Positions 1 through 8,300 of a stretch of DNA of 28,098 nucleotides are shown piece by piece. The stretch is taken from the NCBI GenBank assembly GCA_035298905.1, contig DATGXQ010000395.1, forward strand, positions 1-28,098. Direction: 5' to 3'. Numbering within the stretch: the stretch's first letter is position 1; the number at the start of each line of letters is the position of its first letter. The position numbers and the translations under genes were made by a program. The stretch comes from DATGXB01 sp035298905. Its GTDB lineage: Bacteria; Cyanobacteriota; Cyanobacteriia; Cyanobacteriales; Nostocaceae. Below the pieces are notes generated by a model, which did no database searches, was not told the origin of the DNA, and saw only the letters and a program-made list of their open reading frames with translations.

Positions 1-41
1 ATGGCATCTAATGCTATACCAGCGACTTTCATTTCAATCAT
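1..41 (-). CDS. Bifunctional nuclease family (DUF151) protein, 5' end only
   Basis: Only the first 13 codons are inside the window; the rest lies beyond its left edge. They read MIEMKVAGIALDA, which I recognise as the very conserved start of cyanobacterial bifunctional-nuclease/DUF151 proteins. A ribosome-binding-like AGAGG sits 8 bases before the ATG. The gene is divergent from ribE, with a 338-base gap between them. The family is about 160-165 residues, so most of the gene is unseen. The call rests on a short but distinctive peptide. The family has been described as having DNase/RNase activity, but its role in cyanobacteria is unclear to me. Confidence 0.75.
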   Translation of the reverse strand, partial: MIEMKVAGIALDA

Positions 42-379
42 TGGTTAAGCCTCTACAATCCTTTGAGCCTTGGTGCTATGTAACAGATAATACCCGTCTA
101 GGGTGCTGCTGGGGACAGAAATAAACATAGGGCTTTTCTTCTCTATAATTGTTTCTATTAAACTCCGAACTTGTGGTCAACACCAGAGGAAGTAATATTG
201 CCCTGCCGAGACAATAACCTTCTTACCCAAGTATGCCTTGAGATTGATGCTTATGTGTAAAGATTCATCTAACAAAAACATTCAAGAAATTTTGCGAAAA
301 TGTTTCACATTATTTGCCAGAATTAGCAGTTGATTTCCGGCAAAATTAAGCAATAAATAGAGTTTTTTGGTCAAAAGCA
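42..379. other. Divergent intergenic region between DUF151 gene and ribE
   Basis: No coding region is visible. A TATAAT hexamer at 144-149 on the plus strand could be a -10 box for ribE, giving a leader of about 225 bases, but no good -35 is visible. I saw no FMN-riboswitch-like conserved core. The part near ribE is AT-rich and has no strong Shine-Dalgarno sequence. Confidence 0.4.
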
Positions 380-1042
380 GTGTTTACAGGATTAATTCAA
401 GCTCTAGGTACAATCAAGCCTTTAGGCGCAGATAGTTGGCAGGTTAGTTGTGTTAGCCAATCAGAGAAGATTATGGGAGATTTGGCTAATGGTGATAGTG
501 TGGCAGTAGATGGGGTTTGTCTAACGGTAGAAGAAATACTCAAGGACGGATTTATCGCTACTGCTTCACCAGAAACCCTAAGCCGGACAACTCTCGGTCA
601 AGAAGCAACTCAACAAAGATATGTGAACTTAGAAACGTCTTTGCGGGTGGGTGGTAAAGTAGGTGGTCATTTTGTTATGGGACATGTAGATGGCATTGGT
701 CAGCTAGTTTTAGCCCAACAAACAGCGAGTTCTTGGGAAATGACATTCACTGCACCAGAGGCGATCGCCCGCTACATTGTCCCTAAAGGTAGTATAGCTG
801 TCAATGGCATTAGTTTGACGGTAGCTGGTTATGAGTCGGAACTTTCCCAGTTTACCGTCGCAGTAATTCCCGTCACCTACAGAGAGACTAATCTCTCTTC
901 CCTCCTGCCTGGTAGCTGGGTGAATTTAGAAGGGGATATTTTAGGTAAATACGTGGAAAAGTTCACCAATCCCAGCCACACACAAAATCAAGACGCGGAC
1001 GTAATTACACCCGCATTCTTGGCGGAACACGGGTATGTGTGA
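380..1042 (+). CDS. ribE: Riboflavin synthase, alpha subunit
   Basis: This enzyme dismutates two 6,7-dimethyl-8-ribityllumazine molecules into riboflavin, the last step of vitamin B2 synthesis in the cytoplasm. The 220-residue product starts with the hallmark MFTGLIQ and has the two tandem lumazine-binding barrels of the family. The first half carries GDSVAVDGVCLTV (about 39-51), and the second half the matching GSIAVNGISLTV (about 136-147). GGHFVMGHVDG (about 95-105) lies at the inter-barrel region. The start codon is GTG; it is chosen because the conserved peptide begins there, although no clear Shine-Dalgarno precedes it. Length is normal for the family. It stands alone between a divergent DUF151 gene and a convergent peptidase gene. 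A 7-base repeat array begins 8 bases after its stop. Confidence 0.95.
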   Translation: MFTGLIQALGTIKPLGADSWQVSCVSQSEKIMGDLANGDSVAVDGVCLTVEEILKDGFIATASPETLSRTTLGQEATQQRYVNLETSLRVGGKVGGHFVMGHVDGIGQLVLAQQTASSWEMTFTAPEAIARYIVPKGSIAVNGISLTVAGYESELSQFTVAVIPVTYRETNLSSLLPGSWVNLEGDILGKYVEKFTNPSHTQNQDADVITPAFLAEHGYV

Positions 1043-1049
1043 TTGGGGT

Positions 1050-1098
1050 AGGAGGTAGGAGGCAGGAGACAGGAGGCAGGAGACAGGAGGCAGGAGGC
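1050..1098. repeat. 7-base tandem repeat, 7 units of AGGAGRY
   Basis: Seven consecutive 7-base units: AGGAGGT, AGGAGGC, AGGAGAC, AGGAGGC, AGGAGAC, AGGAGGC, AGGAGGC. Such short tandemly repeated repetitive (STRR) sequences are known from heterocystous cyanobacteria. It lies in the short gap between the convergent ribE and M23 peptidase genes. Confidence 0.9.
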
Positions 1099-1116
1099 AT
1101 GAGTATATAAAGTTTT

Positions 1117-1153
1117 CTCCCCATCTCCCCATCTCCCCATCTCCCCATCTCCC
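1117..1153. repeat. 8-base tandem repeat, CTCCCCAT x 4.6
   Basis: Four perfect CTCCCCAT units plus a partial fifth. The array ends at the base directly before the stop codon of the minus-strand M23 peptidase gene. It is a second, unrelated array only 18 bases from the 7-base array at 1050-1098. Confidence 0.9.
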
Positions 1154-2806
1154 TTACGGTACTTGGGCAGTACGTAGACCTTGTACCAACTGGCTTAAAC
1201 CTGCTTGCAAATCCGCGCCTGGGTCAACGGCTACCCAGCCATCTTGGGTCATGTGGCGGACTTCAAAATGCAGGTGGGGGCCTGTGGAGTTGCCAGTGCT
1301 ACCAACGCGACCAATGACAGTACCTTGTTCTACGAACTGGCCAGGACGGACATAGATTTCTGACATGTGACCGTAGAGGGTTTGTTGAGCAGAATTGTGA
1401 GTAATAGTTACTGCTAAACCATAACCACCCATCCAGTCAGCAGTCTCTACTTGACCTCTAGCAGCAGCGACAATTGGGGTTCCTGTGGGTGCGCCTAAAT
1501 CTGTACCAGCATGAAAACGGCGATCGCCAGAAATCGGGTGAACCCGCCAGCCAAATAAGGAGGTAATTGGCGCTGGTACTGCCAGAGGAAAGATTAGCCC
1601 GGAATTATTGCCACGATAGGCCACAGTGGGCATTGATGGCACTTGGGGCAGCACTGAGGCTAAAGAGAAGTCGTAAGATACTGTGCTAGGACGGGGTGCT
1701 AAATTCCCCTCAATCATTGGTGGGGTTAATGTCCCCGCACTAGGAGCAATGGGGTTAGAACTCACTGTAGTAGTGACAAACTCACTAGGACTAGGGATAA
1801 ACCGATTCTGACGCACAGCAGTTTTTACCGCCCCAGTGGGGATAGTTCTAGGCGATCGCTCATCATTACCACTCAAATTATTGCGACTTACAGCACTATC
1901 AGATTCCCCACGCCAGGCAGGATTATTAATCTTTGTTGCTAGTAATTGCCGTCTCGGTTGGGCATTAGCTATACTAACGTTTTCGCTCTTTTTCAGCCAG
2001 CTAGGTGCTGATTTTGTTGGCTTATCAGCTACACGCTGAGTTGCTTGAGGTACTTTTGTACAAGCACCAGTAGCACCTTGTCCCACCGCCAAAACAGAAC
2101 GACAACCGCTAGAGCGTTCTGTGACTACTACAGAACTGGGTGGCTGATAATTCCCAGTAGCAGAGTTGTAATCATTTGTATCTATATAAGCATTATTAGC
2201 ATCATTAGCATTAGACCTAGTTGCTGGTTGAGCAACTTCTGGTAGTTTCTCTGGTACAGGACGAGTCGAGGTTTCTGGTTTTGGTTCTCTGGCGGTTCTA
2301 GCAGCTGTTGGTGGAGTTTCTGTTTCTAGCTTGGCTGCTGGCTGAGAATTCTCCAACTTGGGTTTAGAAATTCTCACACTAGGAGTAGTTTCCGAATTCT
2401 CCAACTTGGGTTTAGAAATTCTCACACTAGGAGTAGATTCAACAGCCTCAACTTGAGGTTTAGAGAACCTAACTGTTTCTGTGGGTTGAGAAGCTCTTTT
2501 TCTGCTTAATCTCTGCTGTAGTTTAACTTTTCGTTCCGAAAAATCTGGTTGTGGTTTTTCTGCATCAGGCACAACAATCTCTTTCTGAGGAGTTGTAGCT
2601 GTTGGTTGAGAAGTTTCCGTATTTGGAACAAAGTTATCTATAGCAGTTTCTGTTTGTGCCATCACGAAGCCCCCACCCAAGAGGCTTAAGCTGCTTAACC
2701 AACATAAACCCTGTGCTGGTAAGGTAGACGCAAGGCGTTTTGGAGTATAACCTTGCTGCCTTAGCGGGGACAAAGGTTGAGGGGCAGATTGTTTGCGCTG
2801 CGTCAT
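1154..2806 (-). CDS. M23 (LytM) family peptidase with long Pro/Thr-rich linker
   Basis: Likely a periplasmic or envelope peptidoglycan hydrolase or hydrolase activator. Residues about 31-50 form a hydrophobic segment ending FVMAQ, either a signal peptide or a membrane anchor. A long low-complexity region rich in Pro, Thr, Ser and Lys follows (about 55-400). The LytM domain fills about 410-525, with the metal-site motifs HAGTD (H432, D436), YGH (H480) and PHLHFE (H511, H513), so the zinc-binding site and catalytic histidine look intact. The linker contains a 16-residue repeat (SVRISKPKLENS type), coded by 43-base identical DNA repeats. The ATG at 2806 is the only reasonable start before the signal-like segment. 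It converges on ribE. The exact substrate bond cannot be told from the sequence. Confidence 0.88.
   Translation of the reverse strand: MTQRKQSAPQPLSPLRQQGYTPKRLASTLPAQGLCWLSSLSLLGGGFVMAQTETAIDNFVPNTETSQPTATTPQKEIVVPDAEKPQPDFSERKVKLQQRLSRKRASQPTETVRFSKPQVEAVESTPSVRISKPKLENSETTPSVRISKPKLENSQPAAKLETETPPTAARTAREPKPETSTRPVPEKLPEVAQPATRSNANDANNAYIDTNDYNSATGNYQPPSSVVVTERSSGCRSVLAVGQGATGACTKVPQATQRVADKPTKSAPSWLKKSENVSIANAQPRRQLLATKINNPAWRGESDSAVSRNNLSGNDERSPRTIPTGAVKTAVRQNRFIPSPSEFVTTTVSSNPIAPSAGTLTPPMIEGNLAPRPSTVSYDFSLASVLPQVPSMPTVAYRGNNSGLIFPLAVPAPITSLFGWRVHPISGDRRFHAGTDLGAPTGTPIVAAARGQVETADWMGGYGLAVTITHNSAQQTLYGHMSEIYVRPGQFVEQGTVIGRVGSTGNSTGPHLHFEVRHMTQDGWVAVDPGADLQAGLSQLVQGLRTAQVP
2346..2436. repeat. 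In-frame 48-base duplication inside the M23 peptidase gene
   Basis: Two identical 43-base copies (2346-2388 and 2394-2436) spaced at a 48-base period encode two copies of a 16-residue unit containing VRISKPKLEN. A degenerate third unit (VRFSKPQVEA) is visible next to them. This fits expansion of a flexible linker by in-frame duplication. Confidence 0.9.
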
Positions 2807-2976
2807 TTGTTCTCTCAGTTATTTGTAATTTAAGCCTAAAGAGATGATGTCAGTGGTTTGTGTTGCCTAAAAAGTGGAATCTGTAACAAAGCTCAAAGTT
2901 CTGGAGCAGAATACAGAAGCCCGAATACAGACTTGAGTATTCAGTATTCAGAATATGAATGTCAGAATCACAGTAG

Positions 2977-3834
2977 TCAGCATTCAGAATTGAGCCTAAC
3001 TGCCTTCTCCTGACTTTTGACTCCTGAACTTTGTATGGCATAACCCAAGCTGATTGTGCCGGGTGGGACAGCAATCTCTTGTCTTACAGCTTCTTTTGTA
3101 TCATATGTAGCCATTCTTAGCCTGAGATTACCCTGAGAAGTGACACCAACTACTGTCCCTAATAAGTTATTGATATAGACTCGATCGCCCATGTTGGTGA
3201 GTAGGCTTAAGTAACTAGACAACAGCTTGTCTATTCCTTGTTCCTCTAGACAGTCTAGACCGGTTTCAATCCCCAGTAGCACGTTAGCAGCCAGTGTTTC
3301 CAAATCAGTAATGATGGAATAACCATGTTGGGCTTGCCAGGAGAGTAGATTAATTCCGGTGTCTGGTACTGGATTAGCCCAGTTAATACCCACACCAATG
3401 ACCGCTTGAGTGATTTGTCCCTGATTGATTTTAGTTTCAGTTAAAATGCCGCCAAGTTTGCGACCATCTAAAACTAAATCATTCGGCCATTTAATTCCTG
3501 TGTTGATGCCACACTTCTGTAATTGTGCCGCAATTCCCCAGGCAGTGGCTAAAGTTAGTTGATAACTATTGACAGCTTCTAGTTTAGGCTTGATGGCCAC
3601 CGAAAGGTATAGACCACCAGTAGCAGATAGCCATTGACGACCCCATTGTCCCCTTCCAGCAGTTTGCTGTGTAGCTATTACTACATCTCCTAATGAAGAT
3701 TTTTCCTCCAGCAATTCCCACAGCCTTTGATTAGTTGAGGATAGGCTGTCAAATATATGTAAGGAAAATGGTATATATTCAGACTTACGCCCTGCTTTGA
3801 TTGCATCTATTAAAAGTTGCTGATTAAATTTCAC
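2977..3834 (-). CDS. birA: Biotin--[acetyl-CoA-carboxylase] ligase (no DNA-binding domain)
   Basis: It activates biotin with ATP and attaches it to the biotin carboxyl carrier protein of acetyl-CoA carboxylase. The catalytic motif GRGQWGRQW (biotinyl-AMP loop) lies near residues 60-68, and KWPNDLVLDGRKLGGILTE near 115-133. A small C-terminal domain ends the protein. There is no N-terminal winged helix, so this is a monofunctional ligase, not an E. coli-like repressor. I chose the GTG at 3834 (285 residues) because AGGGG stands 7 bases before it; the upstream GTG at 3861 has no such site and would add nine poorly supported residues. It is divergent from pgeF, with a 75-base gap. The last ~18 residues look like a degenerate tail reaching into repeat-like DNA. 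Confidence 0.9.
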   Translation of the reverse strand: MKFNQQLLIDAIKAGRKSEYIPFSLHIFDSLSSTNQRLWELLEEKSSLGDVVIATQQTAGRGQWGRQWLSATGGLYLSVAIKPKLEAVNSYQLTLATAWGIAAQLQKCGINTGIKWPNDLVLDGRKLGGILTETKINQGQITQAVIGVGINWANPVPDTGINLLSWQAQHGYSIITDLETLAANVLLGIETGLDCLEEQGIDKLLSSYLSLLTNMGDRVYINNLLGTVVGVTSQGNLRLRMATYDTKEAVRQEIAVPPGTISLGYAIQSSGVKSQEKAVRLNSEC

Positions 3835-3909
3835 AGCAGTTCCCCTAAATTCCGTGTTCACGTTAGCATTGATTGGCGGTTTTTAATTTTTGTTGAGGTT
3901 TGGTTTAAG

Positions 3910-4686
3910 ATGCACACTTGGCACTGGCGTGATTGGCAAGGAATGCCTTACCTGACTTGTAATCTACTCGAACTTTGGCCTCATGGTTTTTTTACTCAGC
4001 AATTTTGGCCGCTTCCACCCCAAGAATTAACAAAAACACTGCATCCAGAGGCTGCAACGTATCGCTTAAAACAGGTGCATGGCAATAGTGTACTTACCCC
4101 ACAAGAAATTGATCGCTTCTTAAGTAGCAGTGATGAAGAATTTGCTTTGGCAGATGGCTTAATGAGTGAACAACCTTTACAAGCTGTATGGGTGGCCAGT
4201 GCTGATTGTACACCCGTGTTAATTGGGGATGTAAAAACCGGACAGGTAGCAGCACTTCATGCTGGTTGGCGGGGTACAGCAGCCAAGATTGTCCCCCAAG
4301 CGATCGCTCGTTTGCAATCTCAAGGCAGCAAATTAGCTTCTCTGCGGATTGTTATGGGTCCTGCAATCGCTGGTGAAGTCTACCAAGTTTCCTTGGCAGT
4401 AGCTGCGGAAATCGGAACGACCATTATACCAAATGATAACCCAGAAAAAATTATAGATTCATTACACAATTTATCTAATTCCCCATTATTACCAGATCCA
4501 GAACCAGGCAAGGTACGTTTAGATGTGCGGCGAATAAATGCGCTACAACTGGAACAATTAGGGATTAGTGAGGAACAAGTAGCGATCGCCCCCTATTGTA
4601 CCTTTCAACATGCAAAGCATTTCTTTTCCTATCGACGCACACAAGATAAAAAGGTGCAATGGTCAGGGATTGTCAGCATTTCTTGA
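3910..4686 (+). CDS. pgeF: Peptidoglycan editing factor / multicopper-like laccase-domain protein (DUF152, YfiH)
   Basis: Members act on purine nucleosides (adenosine deaminase and phosphorylase activity) and, in E. coli, remove wrongly built UDP-MurNAc-peptides. The product is 258 residues. Family motifs are ASADCTPVLIGD (about 96-107), LHAGWRGTAAK (about 117-127) and APYCTFQHAKHFFSYRR near the C-terminus, so the Cys and His metal ligands are present. The ATG at 3910 gives MHTWHWRDWQGMPYLTC, a typical cyanobacterial start for this family; the open frame goes on upstream but the extra 31 codons look unrelated. A GAGG lies about 13 bases upstream. Transcription is away from birA. Confidence 0.9.
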   Translation: MHTWHWRDWQGMPYLTCNLLELWPHGFFTQQFWPLPPQELTKTLHPEAATYRLKQVHGNSVLTPQEIDRFLSSSDEEFALADGLMSEQPLQAVWVASADCTPVLIGDVKTGQVAALHAGWRGTAAKIVPQAIARLQSQGSKLASLRIVMGPAIAGEVYQVSLAVAAEIGTTIIPNDNPEKIIDSLHNLSNSPLLPDPEPGKVRLDVRRINALQLEQLGISEEQVAIAPYCTFQHAKHFFSYRRTQDKKVQWSGIVSIS

Positions 4687-5000
4687 TGATTTAGCTCAAA
4701 CAGAATTCAGGAATCAGGAGCTAGAATTCAGATTGTCAGATGAATAATAGGTTTAAGACTCCAACTACATCTAAGATTTTTGAATACCCCACTAATCAAT
4801 TCTGAATTCTAACCTCTGAATTCTGTAAGAATTTAATAATCAGTAGTCAGTAGTCAGAATAGTTATCACACAAAGAATAGAGATTAGTAATATTTGGGAA
4901 AAATCATCTAGCTTGATTCTCAAATTCTCTCTAATTCTGAATTCTGGATTCTGGATTCTGGATTCTAAATTCTGACATCTGAATTCTTCTGCTCAATTCC
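4687..5000. other. Repeat-rich intergenic region between pgeF and a kinase gene
   Basis: No gene is visible. The stretch is built largely from variants of ATTCTGA/GAATTCAG and CAGTAGT words on both strands, for example two near-tandem CAGTAGT units around 4852-4865. A clean 7-base array is listed separately at 4934-4975. Both flanking genes converge here, yet I see no strong terminator hairpin. Confidence 0.6.
4934..4975. repeat. 7-base tandem repeat ATTCTGG, 6 units
   Basis: Six 7-base units in register: ATTCTGA, ATTCTGG three times, ATTCTAA, ATTCTGA. The neighbouring DNA contains scattered further copies of the same word in both orientations, as does the gap at 2900-2990. Confidence 0.85.
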
Positions 5001-6380
5001 TCATTTTTCACCAAGTGGTAAGCCTAAATATGTACTGACTTCTTGGACTAACCACTTGATTTCTGCATCTGTCAAATGGCCAGAATAATTGAAACAGTAT
5101 GAACCTTTCTTAGTGATAACTAAGAACAAAGGCTGAATTATTCCGCCAGTATCATAAATATTTGTAGATTTTAGTTTAATTCTGGTGATATCTTCCCTTA
5201 AATAAGGCTGAGTAGCCAGCCATTCAATCCCTAGTAACTCATGTTTAACTACCAGTTTTTGGGAATTAATTCTAATACTTATGCGTTTATAAAGTCCCCA
5301 AAGAACTGTTCCTGTCAAACAGGCGATCGCTGCAATTTGCACGCTAGAAGCAAGCAGATTACTGGAATCTGTTGGTTGGTCGTATGGGAAAGTAAAAATA
5401 TTTAATCCCAAGGCAAAAGGAACCAGCAAAGAAATGAAAGCTATTAAACCTATACTAAATCCCGTAGATGGTAAGATAATTTCTAGCATTTCTCGCGTTT
5501 TTCGCAAGCGAATTTGACTACCAAGCGGTTGTTTTATAGATATTGAAGATGATTGAATTTGTTTAGTACGGGGGTGGGGATGTTCTAAAGCTTGTATAGC
5601 TTCTTGGGCATTAGCATATCTTTTACTTAAGCTGGGTTCGGTCATCCATTCTAACCAATCAGTAAATTCTGTACTCAGATTAGCAAGTTCCCGAAATTGA
5701 ATTGTTAAATCTTTTTGAGGTAATTCTGTGGGATGTAAACCTGTGGCTAAAAAAATTAAAGTTGCACCCAAACTATACAAATCAGCAGCCGGAGTAGTAC
5801 GACCACCAAACTGTTCTGGGGGCATATATCCATAAGTTCCCACGACAGTAATAGTTCCTCCTCCTTGGGAAGCCAAATTTTGTACAGAACCAAAATCCAC
5901 TAAATAAACTTCGCCAGAACTATTTCCAGAACGATTAGTTAAAATGATATTACTGGGTTTAATATCTCGATGAATAACCGGAGGATTTTGGGCATGTAAA
6001 TAGGCGAGAATGTTGAGTAAAGATTTGCCTAATTCTTTTACTTCCGCTTCACTAAAACTTCTGCCATTTTGCAAGTGTTCTTCTAAAGATTTTCCCTCTA
6101 CATAAGTTTGCACCAAACCAAAACCTTTATCTTCATCACCGTCAAGTTCAAAATAGTCAAGATAACGAGGAATCGCGGGATGATTCAGTTTTTTTAAAGT
6201 TTCGGCTTCTCGTTCAAATAACTTTAAATCCTGCCAGTCGAAATTTACTCCCAAGTACAAAATTTTTACTACTACCTGTTGTTGGGTATGTAAATCTAAA
6301 GCTAAAAATGTGCGTCTACCAATTTGTTTACCTAATTGTTTTTGAATTTGATAACGTTGGTTTAATATTAAATTACTCAT
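5001..6380 (-). CDS. Membrane-linked Ser/Thr protein kinase, second of a tandem pair
   Basis: A 459-residue Hanks-type kinase. The kinase domain (about 10-270) has VVVKIL with Lys39, REAE with the paired Glu, HRDIKPSNII (catalytic loop), DFGSVQ (metal-binding DFG), and MPPEQFGG in place of the usual APE. The glycine-rich loop is unusual: LGKQIGRRTF instead of GxGxxG. Two hydrophobic segments follow (about 302-325 and 342-365), then a cytoplasmic tail that may form a small beta-rich domain. Its ATG overlaps the TGA of the upstream paralogue (ATGA), so the two are probably translationally coupled. The substrate is unknown. The catalytic residues look complete, so activity is expected despite the odd nucleotide loop. 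Confidence 0.88.
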   Translation of the reverse strand: MSNLILNQRYQIQKQLGKQIGRRTFLALDLHTQQQVVVKILYLGVNFDWQDLKLFEREAETLKKLNHPAIPRYLDYFELDGDEDKGFGLVQTYVEGKSLEEHLQNGRSFSEAEVKELGKSLLNILAYLHAQNPPVIHRDIKPSNIILTNRSGNSSGEVYLVDFGSVQNLASQGGGTITVVGTYGYMPPEQFGGRTTPAADLYSLGATLIFLATGLHPTELPQKDLTIQFRELANLSTEFTDWLEWMTEPSLSKRYANAQEAIQALEHPHPRTKQIQSSSISIKQPLGSQIRLRKTREMLEIILPSTGFSIGLIAFISLLVPFALGLNIFTFPYDQPTDSSNLLASSVQIAAIACLTGTVLWGLYKRISIRINSQKLVVKHELLGIEWLATQPYLREDITRIKLKSTNIYDTGGIIQPLFLVITKKGSYCFNYSGHLTDAEIKWLVQEVSTYLGLPLGEK

Positions 6381-7690
6381 GGTTTTACCCTACTATTTCT
6401 TTCATACCATTGACAAAAATATTTACTAACGATTCCCATGCTAAGACCTGTAATAATTGCAGGTGCAATTATCCAAAATAAACTGTAAGAAATTTGATCA
6501 AACATAACCCCACTAGTAGCTAAACTGAAGACTATCATAGTAATGAGCAAGCCAGAGATACTACTAATAGTGCTAATTGTGCGTCGATACTGATGAAAAT
6601 TTTTCAGAGGAAAGAAAAATACCCGTGTGATAATGGCAATCAACAAACCATTAATAAAACCTACAGGAAAGCCAATCATTGCCCCAATAAATATCCCCGC
6701 AGTTGTTCCGGCTACAGGATAAACAGCCGTACTATAGGTAGCCGCACACATTGTTACGATCGCACCTCCAATTAAAGTGCTACGCCATAGAGACTGCCAA
6801 AATATTCCTAAAGTGGCAACTGGTCGATATGGATTAATTGCTAATGCTTCATTAACCTTGGATTTCTTAACATTTAATTTACCAGTTTTTAAGGTTGTTA
6901 AAGCCTTTTTTGCAGAAGATAGACGTTTTTCTAAACTAGGTTCGGTCAACCATTGTAACCATTGTTCCAAAACTGGATTTAACTGAACAATATCTGTAAA
7001 TGTTATTTTTAAATCAGTTTGTGGTAAATCAGCCGGATGTACACCTGTAGCTAGAGTAATTAAAGTTGCACCTAAACTATAAAGGTCAGAAGCAGGTTGA
7101 GCGTAACCACCAAATTGTTCTGGTGGCATATATCCATAAGTTCCTACAACTGTAATAGTTTTTCCTGCTTTGGTGGCTAAAGTTTGGACAGAACCAAAAT
7201 CAACTAAATAAATTTGTCCTACACTATTACCACTGCGGTTTGCTAATATAATATTACTAGGTTTAATATCTCGGTGAATCACTGGCGGTTGTCTTTCATG
7301 CAGATAAGTTAATATTTTTAATAATTGTGTAGCAATTTCTTGTATTTCGATTTCTGTAAAGGTTCTTCCTGCTTGCAAGTGTTCTTCTAAAGATTGACCT
7401 TGAACATAACTTTGTACTAAAGCGTAACCTTTCCCCTCGGTTGGGTCTAATTTAAAATAATCAATATAACGGGGAATAGCTGGATGGTCTAATGTTTGTA
7501 GAGTTTCGGCTTCTCGTTCAAATAACTTTAAGTCATCCCAAGCAAAATCGTTACTAAAGGTAAGTAGCTTGATAATAACTAATTGCTGAGTGGTGAGGTC
7601 ACGGGCTAAAAAAGTCTGTCTACCAGCTTTTTTACCCAACTGCTGCTCAATTTGGTAGCGTTGTTGCAGAATTGGCTGTTGTGTGGTCAT
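6377..7690 (-). CDS. Membrane-linked Ser/Thr protein kinase, first of a tandem pair
   Basis: A 437-residue kinase closely similar to its downstream neighbour over the whole kinase domain (about 10-270), pointing to tandem duplication. Key parts are LGKKAGRQTF (variant glycine loop), VIIKLL with the ATP-binding Lys, FEREAETL, HRDIKPSNII, DFGSVQ and MPPEQFGG. The C-terminal part differs from the paralogue: about four membrane segments between residues 290 and 430, rich in Gly and Ile. The kinase domains were kept while the membrane modules diverged, which suggests different signals or partners. Start ATG at 7690. No other gene lies within 600 bases upstream, so the promoter for both kinases probably lies just before it. 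Confidence 0.88.
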   Translation of the reverse strand: MTTQQPILQQRYQIEQQLGKKAGRQTFLARDLTTQQLVIIKLLTFSNDFAWDDLKLFEREAETLQTLDHPAIPRYIDYFKLDPTEGKGYALVQSYVQGQSLEEHLQAGRTFTEIEIQEIATQLLKILTYLHERQPPVIHRDIKPSNIILANRSGNSVGQIYLVDFGSVQTLATKAGKTITVVGTYGYMPPEQFGGYAQPASDLYSLGATLITLATGVHPADLPQTDLKITFTDIVQLNPVLEQWLQWLTEPSLEKRLSSAKKALTTLKTGKLNVKKSKVNEALAINPYRPVATLGIFWQSLWRSTLIGGAIVTMCAATYSTAVYPVAGTTAGIFIGAMIGFPVGFINGLLIAIITRVFFFPLKNFHQYRRTISTISSISGLLITMIVFSLATSGVMFDQISYSLFWIIAPAIITGLSMGIVSKYFCQWYERNSRVKP

Positions 7691-7778
7691 TCTTTCCCTC
7701 GGTTCTCACCTTGGCAGGTTGCGAAAAGTCATGCGTTAATGAATACAAGCTTAGTATTCCCAATTCCGTATTTGAATT

Positions 7779-7813
7779 AGGGAAGAGGGAAGAGGGAACA
7801 GGGAACAGGGAAC
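7779..7813. repeat. 7-base tandem repeat AGGGAAS, 5 units
   Basis: Units AGGGAAG twice then AGGGAAC three times. The same word appears in reverse orientation (GTTCCCT) at 8260-8287 and at 27799-27813, so this repeat family recurs within the window. Confidence 0.88.
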
Positions 7814-8128
7814 AGGGGAAGAAGTTGTGTAATTTATTCTGCATGATTACTTATTAATTTGATGGATGAAAATTATTTTTTTGACCTGAAAACCTTTGTA
7901 GAGAACTTCCGGCAAAACGTCTAATAATATTAAAATTTGTAAAAATAAACTGGTAAAATCAGATATTTAAAGTTGCAGCAGTTTGTAATTTGATCAACCA
8001 AAGTGTAGAGATATTTCTGTTACTGCATAGAGGAGGGTGACTAAAGAGGATTTGGTAGGGCTGGGGACTGGAGAATAAAAAATTACTTTTCCCTCATCTC
8101 CCCAAGACGCAATATTACAGCAAATTTC

Positions 8129-8293
8129 AGGTAAATGAGGTACTTCAATTTTGGATTTGGGATTGTGGATTTTAGATTGTTTAAGCCAAAATATAGTATC
8201 TAAAATGCTTCTGGCTCATAATTCTATTCAATCCAAAATCTAAAATCTAAAATTTTTCTGTTCCCTGTCCCCTGTTCCCTGTTCCCTGCTGTA
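8129..8293. repeat. Fold-back repeat element ending in a GTTCCCT array
   Basis: The segment starts with a 15-base word (AGGTAAATGAGGTAC, 8129-8143). Next comes an arm rich in TTTGGATT and GGATTTTAGATT (about 8146-8180), a spacer of about 50 bases, and an arm of AATCCAAAATCTAAAATC (about 8230-8255) that is largely complementary to the first. It ends in four GTTCCCT/GTCCCCT units (8260-8287) and CTGCTGTA. Both the 15-base word and the terminal 20 bases (8274-8293) recur at 27727-27741 and 27799-27818. Boundaries are approximate. Confidence 0.6.
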
Positions 8294-8300
8294 GATGAAT

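Larger units (their letters stand above)
7691..8300. other. 610-base intergenic region upstream of the kinase pair, repeat-rich
   Basis: No convincing gene. It contains the AGGGAAC array (7779-7813), an AT-rich middle (7850-8000) that could hold the kinase promoter, a fold-back segment with a 15-base word shared with 27727-27741 (8129-8293), and the inverse-oriented GTTCCCT array (8260-8287) that runs up to the dapB stop. Confidence 0.6.

Noticed and set aside
42..379. FMN riboswitch before ribE
   Set aside because: I could not find the conserved FMN-aptamer blocks; the leader is AT-rich and unstructured by eye.
941..1132. Open frame of 63 codons on the minus strand over the ribE 3' end
   Set aside because: It is built from the tandem repeat and the antisense of ribE; its Leu/Pro repeats are a by-product of the array.
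1050..1153. CRISPR-like array
   Set aside because: Units are 7-8 bases in direct tandem, without spacers or a 25-40-base repeat.
2850..3074. Open frame of 74 codons on the minus strand overlapping the birA 3' end
   Set aside because: It overlaps the well-supported birA frame, has repeat-derived sequence, and shows no family resemblance.
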